From Muribaculaceae bacterium Isolate-104 (HZI) (GTDB lineage: Bacteria; Bacteroidota; Bacteroidia; Bacteroidales; Muribaculaceae), in assembly GCA_003762715.1 (NCBI GenBank), contig RIBJ01000064.1, positions 1 to 42,927 on the forward strand: a DNA stretch of 42,927 bases, given 5' to 3'. Below the pieces are notes generated by a model. It searched no databases. It had not been told where the DNA came from and saw only the letters and a list, made by a program, of their open reading frames with translations. This document shows positions 27,109-36,078 of this stretch, piece by piece. Within the stretch, counting starts at the first letter, position 1. Each line of letters begins with the position of its first letter. Both the position numbers and the translations under genes were made by a program.

Positions 27109-27123
27109 TACTTGCGCCGGCGC

Positions 27124-27154
27124 TTTGTCACAACGGCATTATTTACTAATTTTG
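27124..27154 (+). promoter_or_regulatory. rnpB promoter
   Basis: TTTG at 27124-27127 (-33) and TAATTTTG at 27147-27154 (-7) are separated by 19 bases, a full match to the Bacteroidota consensus. The start would fall near 27161, at the 5' end of the RNase P RNA. Confidence 0.8.
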
Positions 27155-27160
27155 TGCGCT

Positions 27161-27550
27161 ATAAAGGGTAGCCGGGCGTTTCGTCGCTCACCGATGAACA
27201 AGCGGTGTGAGGAAAGTCCGGGCAACACAGAGCGCCACACTTCTTAACGGGAAGCTGTCGGAAACGGCAGAGTAATGTGACAGAAAACAACCGCCGCTAC
27301 ATGCGGTAAGGGTGAAAAGGCGGGGTAAGAGCCCACCGGGTTCCATGGTGACATGGAATGCCGCACATCTTTGGGTTGCAAGACCATGTATACCGGCATT
27401 TAAGGGTTGCTCGCCCATTGTCGGGGGGTAGGTCGCTACAGCTGTGCGGCAACGTACAGCGCAGATAAATGACGAAACGCAGCGTCAAGCCGCTTTATGC
27501 GGAACTGTCGGCTGCGACATAACCCGGCTTATAGCCCGGCTCCCTTTTTT
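27161..27550 (+). ncRNA. rnpB: RNase P RNA, bacterial type A
   Basis: This is the catalytic RNA that trims tRNA 5' ends together with RnpA protein. The conserved segment GAGGAAAGTCCGGGC (near 27210-27224) and the 3' core ACAGCGCAGATAAATGACG (near 27457-27475) are present. The ends pair as P1: AGCCGGGC at 27170-27177 with GCCCGGCT at 27534-27541, extended by AAAGGG (27163-27168) with CCCTTT (27542-27547). The T run that starts at 27545 then acts as a terminator. Length is about 385 bases, normal for type A. It has its own promoter and faces the convergent ugd gene, which ends at 27559. Confidence 0.97.
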
Positions 27551-27558
27551 ATTTTGTC

Positions 27559-28872
27559 TTACGGTTTTCCTATACAATGGTATTGAAGCCCTTCGCTATT
27601 GACTTCCGAAGCTGTATAGATGTTTCGCCCGTCAATGACAACATTTCCTTTCATGACCTTTTTTATTGCACTCCATGACGGAATCCGGAAAGCTTTCCAT
27701 TCGGTCATAAGAGCCACAGCATCGGCATCCACTGCCGCGTCATACATGTCACTTGCATAATGCACCGCATTGCCTATGCGCCGTCGGCATTCATTCATGG
27801 CAACCGGATCGTATACACTTACAGTGGCTCCCTCTTTCAGCAGCATTTCAATGAGAGTGAGAGACGGAGCAAGCCTCATGTCGTCTGTCTCCGGCTTGAA
27901 TGCAAGTCCCCACACGCCTATTTTCTTGCCCTTTAGTGACCCGAGAGCTTTTTTTAATTTCGTCCCGACTATGGCTTTCTGGCTCTCGTTCACAGCCTCT
28001 ACAGCCTCTATCACCCTCATGCGATAGCCAAATTGCTCTCCGGTTCGCATCAGAGCCTTGACATCCTTTGGAAAACAGGAACCGCCGTAACCGCAACCGG
28101 GGTACAAGAACTTGGAACCGATACGTGCATCCGTACCGATACCCTTCCTGACCATATTGACATCGGCACCTGTGAGTTCACACAGATTGGCTATGTCGTT
28201 GATAAAGGATATTCTGGTCGCAAGCATTGCATTGGCGGCGTATTTGGTCATCTCAGCCGAGGGGATGTCCATGAATATTACTCTGAAATTCGACAGCAGA
28301 AACGGACGGTATAAACGTTCCATTACCATGCGCGAACGCTCGCCTTCCACTCCGATAACAACCCTGTCCGGAGACATGAAATCTTTTATAGCAGCTCCCT
28401 CTTTAAGAAACTCAGGATTGCTTGCTATCTCAAAATCAATGTCAGCGCCACGCAAGGCAAGTTCCTCAGACACAATATCGCGTACAATATTAGCGGTACC
28501 GACAGGAACCGTGCTTTTGGTTACGAGAACATTAAAACGGGTTATGCACTTGCCAAAAGTATGTGCCACCGACTTTACGGCAGAGAGATCTGCCCCGCCG
28601 TCATCATCCGGAGGTGTGCCTACGGCACAAAAAACAGCCTCGACATCGTTTATGCAATTCTCCAGCGATGTGGTGAACTCAAGGCGCCCGGCTGACACAT
28701 TTCTGTCAACAAGCTCCTTGAGCCCCGGCTCGTAAATGGGTATTATACCATTCTTCAGAGAATCTATTTTGGAAGAGTCAATGTCAACACACGTCACCAT
28801 CGCACCCATTTCTGCAAAACAGGCTCCGGACACAAGTCCTACATATCCGGTTCCGACGATAGCTATTCTCAT
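27559..28872 (-). CDS. ugd: UDP-glucose 6-dehydrogenase
   Basis: This enzyme oxidises UDP-glucose to UDP-glucuronate with two NAD+, supplying uronic acid for capsule or LPS polymers; it is cytosolic. The 437-residue product has the N-terminal NAD-binding fold (IVGTGYVGLVSG, 5-16), the central dimerisation domain, and the catalytic Cys266 in GYGGSCFPKD. The C-terminal UDP-binding domain is complete (WGLAFKPETDDMR). It starts 18 bases after the outer-membrane protein gene and shares its probable transcript. A UDP-ManNAc dehydrogenase is less likely given the motif set and length. Confidence 0.93.
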   Translation of the reverse strand: MRIAIVGTGYVGLVSGACFAEMGAMVTCVDIDSSKIDSLKNGIIPIYEPGLKELVDRNVSAGRLEFTTSLENCINDVEAVFCAVGTPPDDDGGADLSAVKSVAHTFGKCITRFNVLVTKSTVPVGTANIVRDIVSEELALRGADIDFEIASNPEFLKEGAAIKDFMSPDRVVIGVEGERSRMVMERLYRPFLLSNFRVIFMDIPSAEMTKYAANAMLATRISFINDIANLCELTGADVNMVRKGIGTDARIGSKFLYPGCGYGGSCFPKDVKALMRTGEQFGYRMRVIEAVEAVNESQKAIVGTKLKKALGSLKGKKIGVWGLAFKPETDDMRLAPSLTLIEMLLKEGATVSVYDPVAMNECRRRIGNAVHYASDMYDAAVDADAVALMTEWKAFRIPSWSAIKKVMKGNVVIDGRNIYTASEVNSEGLQYHCIGKP

Positions 28873-28890
28873 GCCTTCAGAATGTTGTTT

Positions 28891-29508
28891 TTAGAAAAGA
28901 TATGCTACGCGTATATTCCACTCATGGGCGCGCGCACTATAGTTGGTAAGTATTTTCGCTTTGGTGACATAGGTCATGCCCATGTTATAGGAGCATGTCA
29001 GCTGCCAGTTCTTGAAAAGTTCAGCTCCGGCACCGACTTCTATTGCCAAGTCCCCGCCCGAAAAATCAAAAGCGGGAAGTTTGCTGTTGCCGACATGAAT
29101 TCCGAATGTAGGACCGGCATATACCAGCGGGGCTATTATATCTTCAAGTCCGTTAAGCCGGGTATATTTGAACCTAAGGTGCAAGGGGAGTGCTACATAG
29201 TGTAGCCCGAGGTTTTCGGTTCCGTAATTTTGCACTGCCCAGACTTTTTTCTCTCCGAGATTAAGTTTGGCTCCGCGGCGTTCATAATACAGACCGAGGT
29301 CTATACCGAATCCGATTCCGGGAAACATCATCTCGGCAACTATACCGCCCGAATAACCAATTGTCTTGTCTACACTTATCAAATTCTGTTTGAACTTCAG
29401 GTCTGAAACCGATATACCTACCATAGGTCCGTATCTGAACTGAGCCTTTGACGCGACGGGTAGCAGAGCTGCAGCAGCGAGTGCTAATGCTATTATGGTT
29501 TTTCTCAT
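28891..29508 (-). CDS. Outer-membrane beta-barrel protein (porin family)
   Basis: The 205-residue product has a signal peptide cleaved near SKAQ (about residue 22). The mature sequence alternates short amphipathic strands with Gly/Asn turns and ends in a C-terminal strand finishing NIRVAYLF, with terminal Phe, as in outer-membrane barrels. An eight-strand barrel of the OMP_b-brl_2/PorT-like type is likely. Function is unknown. It is transcribed with ugd, 18 bases downstream, from the -7 box at 29531-29538. Confidence 0.8.
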   Translation of the reverse strand: MRKTIIALALAAAALLPVASKAQFRYGPMVGISVSDLKFKQNLISVDKTIGYSGGIVAEMMFPGIGFGIDLGLYYERRGAKLNLGEKKVWAVQNYGTENLGLHYVALPLHLRFKYTRLNGLEDIIAPLVYAGPTFGIHVGNSKLPAFDFSGGDLAIEVGAGAELFKNWQLTCSYNMGMTYVTKAKILTNYSARAHEWNIRVAYLF

Positions 29509-29530
29509 TATATGTTTTTGTTTATGATGA

Positions 29531-29538
29531 CAAAGTTA
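29531..29538 (-). promoter_or_regulatory. -7 box for the outer-membrane protein and ugd
   Basis: TAACTTTG on the minus strand is a perfect -7 match, 23 bases before the ATG at 29508. No clear -33 box. Confidence 0.5.
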
Positions 29539-29571
29539 CAAAAATATTTAAAGGGTTGCTACCCCCGAACC

Positions 29572-32028
29572 TTAACGGTTGGGGATATCAACCTCTGTTT
29601 CTCTGCCTTTGATGAGATAATCAGTGAAATAATCGACCAATCGCCAGTAGAAATATTCGTCCATATTGCCGAATGAGTGGCGCTGTGTCGGTAAATATAG
29701 GAAATCAAAACGCTTGTTTGCGTTTATAAGGGCGTTTGCCACTCGGATTGAATTGCCGGGATGCACGTTGTTGTCGATATCTCCGTGAACAAGCATGAGG
29801 TGTCCTTTGAGATTGCGTGCTATTTCAGGATTCGTCCTTATTGAATATACGAATGTGGTGTCGCCCTCGTCGCTTACAACTTCTTTAACTCCGTGGTGAG
29901 TCTCGCTCCACCAGCGGTTGTATATGCGGTTATCGTGGTTTCCGGCAGCAGATACCGCAACCTTGAAGAAATCCGGATACTGAAGTATTGCAGCGGTTGA
30001 CATGAAGCCACCGCCTGAATGACCGTGAATGCCTACTCGGTTTATGTCAATATAAGGATGTCTTTGGGCGAGAGCCTCAATTGCCGCTTTCTGATCGGCA
30101 AGTCCATAGTCGCGGAGATTGCCATAGCCATAGTTGTGGTACCATTTTGAGCGGTCAGGATGACCGCCACGGTTGCCGACTGTGATGACTATGAATCCAG
30201 CCTGGGCGAGTCGGTCAGTGCGTACAGACATTCGCGTAAACGGATAGCTGGTAGCTTCAACCTGAGGTCCCGGATATACATAGTCTATTATAGGATAGCT
30301 TTTTGTCTCATCAAAATTGAATGGCTTGTACATAACGCCGTATAGGTCGGTGACTCCATCGGCAGCTTTGACTGTGAATGTTTCGGGAAATTTATATCCG
30401 GCCTCAAAAAGACGGGAAAAATCGGAGCGTTCAAGAGCAATCAGTTTTTTCCCTGTTACGGTTGAAAACACAGCGGTTTCGGGAATTGAGTCCACTCTTG
30501 AATAGTTGTTTACAAAGTATCTGGCATTATCATCTATTACGGGGGCGTGGAAATAATCGCCGGTTGTCAGTTTCCTGACCGGACCGCCGTCGAGGCTAAC
30601 GCTGTACAGATTCTGATAGTAGGGGTTTTGTCCGGCTTCACGCCCCATGCCTGTGAAATATATGGTGCGCGACGATTCGTCTACAGCAAGTATGCGGTGG
30701 ACATGCCAAGGACCTTCAGTCAGTCGGCGTTTCAGATTGCCGTTTCCGTCATACAGGTACAGATGAGCCCAACCATCTCTTTCGCTCCACTGTACCAGTT
30801 CTTTTCCACCGGCAATAGCTGATAAAGGACGTACCTCCTGATATGTGTTCATGCGTTCCTCTATGAGAGGTACTATAGAATCGGCGCCTATTGTATATGA
30901 ACAGATGTCTATGCGGTGTAAGTCACGGCTTGAACGCGTTACATAAAAGTGGTTGTTGTCGCCAAGCCATTTGTTTGCCACATCGTATTTGAATCGGTCC
31001 GACTGTTTGCGCGGTGCGTAGGCAACCGACAGAGTCTGATCCTTGAATCGGTCTGTCTTAATCTCTTTACGGCTGTTGTCGGTCATGTCAAAGATGTAGA
31101 GGTGTTCTATCGGCGCCTCTTTTTCTCCGGGCATCTGGTACTTGTATGTCTCAAGTGTGGGGCGAGGTTCGGCGACAGAGTTTATAACCCAAAGGGGCTT
31201 AACTTTGCGGTCATCGCTGATATTGGTGACAAAATAGCGTGAATCCGGAGACCATACGCCATATACTCCCTTTCTCTTTCCATTGCACAGAGTATCGGTA
31301 TTGAGCGTGCTGTAAGGCTGTCCGTACCCGAAGTCAGGCACTCCTTCTGTTGTCAGGGCAATATCGACAACGGTAGAATCATTCTCATCTTTTTTGAGCT
31401 TTTCGTAATCCTCGCGACTCATGCGGTAAAGGTTCAGGTCTTTGGCGTAAACCACTGTTTTGCCGTCAGGCGACACCGATGCCCAGTGCAAGTATTTTGT
31501 CTCCTTTTTTTTGTCTTTAAGATGAGTGAGGGTCTTGGTCGGATAGTGGTATGAGAAATAGAAAATCTCTTTTTCTCCACGTTTGGGTTTCTTCGCGGTA
31601 GAGGTTGTGTCGGGTTTTGCCTCCTGCGAGGATACAACTTCAAATGTAAATGTTTTACCATCGCCCTGAGGCTCGAGATTGCGGATTGGCAGAGCAGAGC
31701 CTATAAAAGGATCATTGACTATCTCGGTAAGCTGTGCGGCAAGTCTGTCATGGTCAAACAACAATGATTTTGTGCCTTTTGCCGGCTCTACGATATACCA
31801 TCTGGTACCATTACCGGTTTTATAACTGTAGAAAAAAGCATCGCCTGTGGGAAGCCATTGGGGGTCTACTGCTGTGCTGAACAGCATATTGCCAAGTTTT
31901 GAGCCGGCGAAACGCTGGGCAAATGTGTAGTCACTCGCGGCAGGCTCATTTGTAGCCGCATAGGTTGTAGCCGGTGTTCCCAGCGAAAGGAAAAGAAGCA
32001 CCGTCGGTGCCAGAAATCTTTTTCTCAT
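29572..32028 (-). CDS. DPP-IV family (S9) prolyl peptidase
   Basis: This is a secreted or periplasmic serine peptidase that removes N-terminal dipeptides, often after Pro. The 818-residue product has a signal peptide (MRKRFLAPTVLLFLSLG, cleaved near TYAA), an N-terminal beta-propeller (about 100-520) and a C-terminal alpha/beta hydrolase domain. The triad is visible: Ser about 671 in GHSGGG, Asp about 752 in GDIDNNVHP, His about 784 in RHSFG. I chose ATG 32028 because it begins the signal peptide; a start at 32082 adds 18 polar residues. The leader contains a large inverted repeat (32050-32104). Paralogues are common in Bacteroidales. No neighbour suggests its substrate. Confidence 0.9.
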   Translation of the reverse strand: MRKRFLAPTVLLFLSLGTPATTYAATNEPAASDYTFAQRFAGSKLGNMLFSTAVDPQWLPTGDAFFYSYKTGNGTRWYIVEPAKGTKSLLFDHDRLAAQLTEIVNDPFIGSALPIRNLEPQGDGKTFTFEVVSSQEAKPDTTSTAKKPKRGEKEIFYFSYHYPTKTLTHLKDKKKETKYLHWASVSPDGKTVVYAKDLNLYRMSREDYEKLKKDENDSTVVDIALTTEGVPDFGYGQPYSTLNTDTLCNGKRKGVYGVWSPDSRYFVTNISDDRKVKPLWVINSVAEPRPTLETYKYQMPGEKEAPIEHLYIFDMTDNSRKEIKTDRFKDQTLSVAYAPRKQSDRFKYDVANKWLGDNNHFYVTRSSRDLHRIDICSYTIGADSIVPLIEERMNTYQEVRPLSAIAGGKELVQWSERDGWAHLYLYDGNGNLKRRLTEGPWHVHRILAVDESSRTIYFTGMGREAGQNPYYQNLYSVSLDGGPVRKLTTGDYFHAPVIDDNARYFVNNYSRVDSIPETAVFSTVTGKKLIALERSDFSRLFEAGYKFPETFTVKAADGVTDLYGVMYKPFNFDETKSYPIIDYVYPGPQVEATSYPFTRMSVRTDRLAQAGFIVITVGNRGGHPDRSKWYHNYGYGNLRDYGLADQKAAIEALAQRHPYIDINRVGIHGHSGGGFMSTAAILQYPDFFKVAVSAAGNHDNRIYNRWWSETHHGVKEVVSDEGDTTFVYSIRTNPEIARNLKGHLMLVHGDIDNNVHPGNSIRVANALINANKRFDFLYLPTQRHSFGNMDEYFYWRLVDYFTDYLIKGRETEVDIPNR

Positions 32029-32049
32029 ATCTGAAATGTGATTGTTTTT

Positions 32050-32104
32050 GCAATGTAATCTATTATAAAAGGCTGTATACACCTATTTATAATAGCCACA
32101 TTGC
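32050..32104 (-). promoter_or_regulatory. Long inverted repeat in the DPP-IV gene leader
   Basis: GCAATGT (32050-32056) pairs with ACATTGC (32098-32104), and CTATTATAA (32060-32068) with TTATAATAG (32087-32095). The arms are separated by 3- and 2-base internal loops. The outer arm touches the -7 box, so the mRNA would begin with this hairpin. It may be an operator or an RNA control element. Confidence 0.55.
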
Positions 32105-32111
32105 AAAGTTA
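32104..32111 (-). promoter_or_regulatory. -7 box of the DPP-IV gene
   Basis: TAACTTTG on the minus strand is a perfect -7 match and gives a leader of about 70 bases to ATG 32028. No convincing -33 box. Confidence 0.5.
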
Positions 32112-32152
32112 GCTCAAATTTTTTACAGCAGTTTTATTTTTAATGCTCTTTA

Positions 32153-32185
32153 TTTGTTTGGTTGTGTTATTTGTTTTTATATTTG
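32153..32185 (+). promoter_or_regulatory. Promoter of the pRiA4b ORF-3-like gene
   Basis: TTTG at 32153-32156 and TATATTTG at 32178-32185 are separated by 21 bases. The start would be near 32192, leaving a leader of about 17 bases. Confidence 0.65.
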
Positions 32186-32208
32186 CGCTATAAAACCATA
32201 CTATAATT

Positions 32209-32769
32209 ATGATTTACAGCTTTCGCATAGTTTCAGATGAAGTAGATAACTTCAAGAGAGAGATTAATATAGATGCCGATGCCACGTTTCTGGATTTCAG
32301 AAATGCCATTTGTGATTCTGTCAATTACGACAAGGGGCAAATGAATTCATTTTTCCTGTGTGACGAGGGTTGGGAGAAAGGAAAGGAGATTACTCTTGAA
32401 GACATGGGGTCTGATATATCGGACGATGTGTATCTGATGGATGAATGCATACTCGGAGATTTTCTTGAGGATGAAGGTCAGCGTCTCATATTTGTTTTTG
32501 ACTATCTTACCGACCGTTCATTTTTCATAGAATTGAAAAAAACGCAGCCCGGCAAGAATCTTAAAGACCCGATATGCACAATAGCAATGGGAAATCCGCC
32601 TCAGCAGTTCGTCGATTTGGATGATTTTGAGGCAAAGATAGACGCAAAAGCTGCAAAAACAGCCCAAAATGCGGATCTGGACGAGGATTTTTACGGCAGC
32701 GACGAATTCAATGAGGATGAATTTGATGCCGAAGGTTTTGACGAAATGACCTTCGACGACAATATGTAA
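32209..32769 (+). CDS. Plasmid pRiA4b ORF-3-like protein with acidic tail
   Basis: The 186-residue product begins with a compact alpha/beta domain (1-135: YSFRIVSDEVDNF, then SFFLCDEGWEKGKEITL, and LIFVFDYLTDRSFFIEL). This resembles the PRiA4_ORF3 family, named from plasmid and transposon passengers but widespread as a chromosomal gene in Bacteroidales. The last 45 residues are rich in Asp, Glu and Phe with no fold expected. Function is unknown. It is a single-gene unit with its own promoter and no transposase or terminal repeats nearby, so it looks like a resident gene. It converges on the flippase gene 10 bases away. Confidence 0.78.
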   Translation: MIYSFRIVSDEVDNFKREINIDADATFLDFRNAICDSVNYDKGQMNSFFLCDEGWEKGKEITLEDMGSDISDDVYLMDECILGDFLEDEGQRLIFVFDYLTDRSFFIELKKTQPGKNLKDPICTIAMGNPPQQFVDLDDFEAKIDAKAAKTAQNADLDEDFYGSDEFNEDEFDAEGFDEMTFDDNM

Positions 32770-32778
32770 GAATACTTT

Positions 32779-34263
32779 TTAATCTTTTTTTCTTTTCAGA
32801 ATCCAGTCAAATACATCTTTCTGGATTTTTGAACCGAACAAGGCATTTACCACCAGGTAAATGCCTGTTGCTGTTATACACTCTGTAACAAGAAGCAGCA
32901 GGTTGTTTTCTATCAGTTTGGAAAGCATGACTCCTGGAATGAACGCCATGATGCTTATGGCAGCGTAGGGAATGCTGTCTGAGAGAAATTCCCACCAGCG
33001 GCGCCATGAGAGTCTTGCAGCGTATACCATAGTTATAATCCAGGTAATAGCGGATGCTGCAATTTGCCCCCAAAGAAGTATCGTTATGCCTTTTGTCGGT
33101 TCCTGCGGTGTGGTGATGTCTATGTATGGCAATGTGATGAAGATGGCTATTGCGGCTGCTATATCGCGCACGAGTTCTGTCGTGACAATCAGTTTTGTAT
33201 GCCCTCTTGCTATGATGTAATTATTGTATATTGATGACATTGATGAAAAAATGCCTCTTATCAGCAGCAGCTGGAATAATATAATGGCGGGATCCCATTT
33301 AGTACCGAAGCATACATGAAACAGAGGTGTTGCAATAACAATTGCAAGCCCAAGGCACGGGAAGATAATGTAAGAGGCGAAACGGTTCATTTTCGCGGTA
33401 GCCGCCGCGTACTCTGTCTTGTTGTCCTGATAGGCGCTCAGCGCAGGAAGAAATGAGGATGTCATAGTGTTTAACAGAGTCGAGACCCCCATTGTACTCC
33501 ATTTGTCAGCCTGCCCGTAATAACTCAAGGGCAATATTCCGGCTCTGTTGCCTATTAAAAGCCCGTATATCTTTCCAAATAATACATTCAGAAATGTAGC
33601 GCCAAGCATCCCTGACCCCACTTTAAAGAAACGTTTTATATCTGCCAATGAGAAATAGCGTTTCGGGCGCCACCCTGTCGCTGCCCATAATGCCCCTGAC
33701 TTGACAGCTGCAAGTGATACAGCCTGCCATACAAGAGCCCATGCCCCGAATCCGCCAATAGCCAAAACCACTGCCACTACCGAACTTATGATTGTTGCCA
33801 AAGCGTTTGTCGCAGCAACTGTTTTTACCTCCATCAGTTTATACAGACGGCTTGTCTGAACCATTGCGGACGCGTTTATGACAAAGGTAAGAAACATTAC
33901 TCTCGCCAGAGGAATAAGGCGAACATCGTTGTCAAAAACTTTTGCGATAAGCGGAGCTGCCACATACATTATTATATATACCGCAGCGGCAATGGCTAAA
34001 TTAAACCACATTACAGAGCTGTACTCTTTGCGGGATATGCGTTTTTTCTGAATTAGTGCCGTTGCAAATCCTCCTTCCACAAATATTGCTGCAAAGGCCT
34101 GAAAGACAAGCACAGCCGCGACAAGACCGAAGTCTTCCCGCGGCAGTATATTGGCAAGGGCAATGCCTGTGACGATATTCAGAACCACGTTTACGCTCCG
34201 GTCTATCGCACACCACTTCACAGTGTGCGCAACCCGTTGTTTCATCTCTCTGCGGCTGCCCAT
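32779..34263 (-). CDS. Polysaccharide flippase (Wzx-like, MOP superfamily)
   Basis: This is an inner-membrane flippase for lipid-linked oligosaccharide, 494 residues with 12-14 hydrophobic segments. The N-terminal segment (VKWCAIDRSVNVVLNIVTGI, then LANILPREDFGLVAA) is typical of the polysaccharide synthesis/flippase group of the MOP superfamily. Its substrate cannot be read from sequence. No glycosyltransferase cluster surrounds it, though ugd is about 4 kb away on the same strand. It follows the head-GIN gene by 15 bases and is the last gene of the dusB operon. Confidence 0.85.
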   Translation of the reverse strand: MGSRREMKQRVAHTVKWCAIDRSVNVVLNIVTGIALANILPREDFGLVAAVLVFQAFAAIFVEGGFATALIQKKRISRKEYSSVMWFNLAIAAAVYIIMYVAAPLIAKVFDNDVRLIPLARVMFLTFVINASAMVQTSRLYKLMEVKTVAATNALATIISSVVAVVLAIGGFGAWALVWQAVSLAAVKSGALWAATGWRPKRYFSLADIKRFFKVGSGMLGATFLNVLFGKIYGLLIGNRAGILPLSYYGQADKWSTMGVSTLLNTMTSSFLPALSAYQDNKTEYAAATAKMNRFASYIIFPCLGLAIVIATPLFHVCFGTKWDPAIILFQLLLIRGIFSSMSSIYNNYIIARGHTKLIVTTELVRDIAAAIAIFITLPYIDITTPQEPTKGITILLWGQIAASAITWIITMVYAARLSWRRWWEFLSDSIPYAAISIMAFIPGVMLSKLIENNLLLLVTECITATGIYLVVNALFGSKIQKDVFDWILKRKKD

Positions 34264-34278
34264 TGGGTTACTGTGTTA

Positions 34279-34986
34279 TTATTCTGCTGTTATAGCCTCC
34301 ACTTTTACTGCAAGCACGCGTTTTTTGATTTTCGGTTCGCCTTTATAGTATACGGTTCCTGACCCCATGCCTGTTACGGAAAGTGTTGATGACGCGCTGC
34401 ATCCTATCGAACCTGTGCCGAGGATACGGCAGTTGACATCCTGAGCTTCAAGACCGTCTGCCTGAATATTTCCGGTACCGGTGCTGCTTAGTTTCGCATC
34501 AGTGCATGTGCCGAATATAGTCAGGCTACCTTTGCCGGTTTCGAGTGCGGCTTCAACGGTGTTGGCTTTTACATTACGAACGCTTATGCGCCCGTTGCCT
34601 ATTACTTTTGCTTTGAATTTAGGTCCGGGAGCGACACTCATCACCCTCACAAGAGAATCACCGCTGTTCTCTACATAAGTAAGATATGTGGAGTAGACCG
34701 TGACTTCAGGCACCGCACGGTTTACACGCTCTTCTTTCGGCACAAGCTGTATTTCAAGTTTTTCTTTGTTGGGTTTGAATATAATCTGTGATGCCATTTC
34801 CGGCGAGGCGTGAAACACAGCTTTTCCGGCTGAATCCGGGTTACATACATAATTGACATTAATACCGTCTGTGACCTTGAGTTCATTGAACTCTTTCACG
34901 TCAAGTTCATAACGAGTGGTATTCTGTCCGAATGACAGCACCGGCATAACGGCGCATACAAAAAGTGTGATGGATAGTTTATTCAT
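34279..34986 (-). CDS. Head-GIN domain protein (DUF2807), secreted
   Basis: The product (235 residues) has a signal peptide (MNKLSITLFVCAVMPVLSFG). A putative auto-transporter adhesin head-GIN domain follows, seen as repeated short beta-strands with Gly-rich turns (KVIGNGRISV, STGTGNIQADG, GTGSIGCSAS, GMGSGTVYY). This fold is a right-handed beta-helix. Function is unknown; it is common in Bacteroidota and often periplasmic or surface exposed. The upstream in-frame ATG at 34998 adds four residues; I prefer 34986 for the signal peptide. Either start lies inside the end of dusB, so the two genes are coupled. Confidence 0.8.
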   Translation of the reverse strand: MNKLSITLFVCAVMPVLSFGQNTTRYELDVKEFNELKVTDGINVNYVCNPDSAGKAVFHASPEMASQIIFKPNKEKLEIQLVPKEERVNRAVPEVTVYSTYLTYVENSGDSLVRVMSVAPGPKFKAKVIGNGRISVRNVKANTVEAALETGKGSLTIFGTCTDAKLSSTGTGNIQADGLEAQDVNCRILGTGSIGCSASSTLSVTGMGSGTVYYKGEPKIKKRVLAVKVEAITAE

Positions 34987-35974
34987 AGCTGTATTCATTA
35001 TTTATTCGTTTTTCTATTTTAGCAAGTACTTCGTCCAGTTCATTGAACGTTGAAGCGCGGAGCATCTCTATTCGGGTATCCCTGAAGTGAGAGATGCCCT
35101 TGAACAGGGGAGACGCCGCCAAATGACGGCGTATGTGGAGAATTCCCCGATATTCGTCTATACGGTCTATGCTTTCGCGTATCTGTCTGCGCAATATATC
35201 AAATTTCTCTTTGATACTTATGGTTTCGTTAGAGTTGCCATTAAGATAACTTTTAATCTCATGAAATATCCATGGCGCTCCTATGGAAGCCCGACCGACC
35301 ATGACTCCGTCAACGCCATATTTGTCAAACGCTTCCTTTGCAAGCTGACCGGAAGTGATGTCTCCATTGCCAATTAGCGGTATTCTGAACCGTTGGTTGT
35401 CTTTGATAGAGGCAATTACATTCCAGTCGGCATTTCCTGTGTACATCTGCGACCTTGTGCGCCCATGCACGGTCAGTGCTTCGATGCCGCAGTCCTGAAG
35501 CTGCTCTGCGAGGTCTCGTATGATAATGCTGTTGCAGTCCCACCCGATGCGAGTCTTGACCGTTACCGGAATATTTACCGCTTTTACTACGGCCGTTGTT
35601 ATTTCGAGCATTTTGGGAATGTCGCGTAACATTCCGGCACCGGCACCTTTGCCGGCAACTTTTTTAACGGGGCAACCGAAGTTTATGTCAAGGATGTCTG
35701 GACCGGCAGCTTCCACCATTTTTGCAGCTTCCACCATTGGTTCAACTTCACGTCCATAAATCTGAATGACTGTCGGACGCTCTGCCGGGTTAATGGTTAA
35801 TTTGCGGGTAGTAGCTGCAATATTACGTATGAGTGCGTCTGCCGATACGAATTCACTGTAAACCATGTCAGCTCCTTGCTCTTTGCAAATCAGGCGAAAC
35901 GATGTGTCAGTAACATCCTCCATCGGGGCAAGTACCACCGGTTTGTTTCCAAAGTCTATTTTTCCTATTTTCAT
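34979..35974 (-). CDS. dusB: tRNA-dihydrouridine synthase
   Basis: This FMN enzyme reduces uridines to dihydrouridine in tRNA. The 331-residue product has the TIM-barrel start VVLAPMEDVTDTSFR (13-27), the catalytic Cys101 in NFGCPVKKVAGKGAG, the FMN-binding VHGRTRSQMYTG and the C-terminal helical tRNA-binding domain. The NFGCPVKKV segment points to DusB rather than DusA or DusC. It leads an operon with the head-GIN protein and flippase genes. Confidence 0.92.
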   Translation of the reverse strand: MKIGKIDFGNKPVVLAPMEDVTDTSFRLICKEQGADMVYSEFVSADALIRNIAATTRKLTINPAERPTVIQIYGREVEPMVEAAKMVEAAGPDILDINFGCPVKKVAGKGAGAGMLRDIPKMLEITTAVVKAVNIPVTVKTRIGWDCNSIIIRDLAEQLQDCGIEALTVHGRTRSQMYTGNADWNVIASIKDNQRFRIPLIGNGDITSGQLAKEAFDKYGVDGVMVGRASIGAPWIFHEIKSYLNGNSNETISIKEKFDILRRQIRESIDRIDEYRGILHIRRHLAASPLFKGISHFRDTRIEMLRASTFNELDEVLAKIEKRINNEYSYE

Positions 35975-36008
35975 CAGACTGGGTTATTGTCTTTGCTCCA
36001 CTTATTTA

Positions 36009-36040
36009 CGAAATTACAATTTTTGCAATCATTATGCAAA
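36009..36040 (-). promoter_or_regulatory. dusB operon promoter
   Basis: On the minus strand TTTG (36040-36037) and TAATTTCG (36016-36009, one mismatch to the -7 consensus) are 20 bases apart. The leader to the ATG at 35974 would be about 28 bases. Confidence 0.55.
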
Positions 36041-36078
36041 AGCATTTCCAGTTTTCTCCATAAAAAACTACCTGAGGA

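Noticed and set aside
32209-32769. Insertion sequence or transposon passenger
   Set aside because: The family name suggests it, but there is no transposase, no terminal inverted repeats and no target duplication around the gene.
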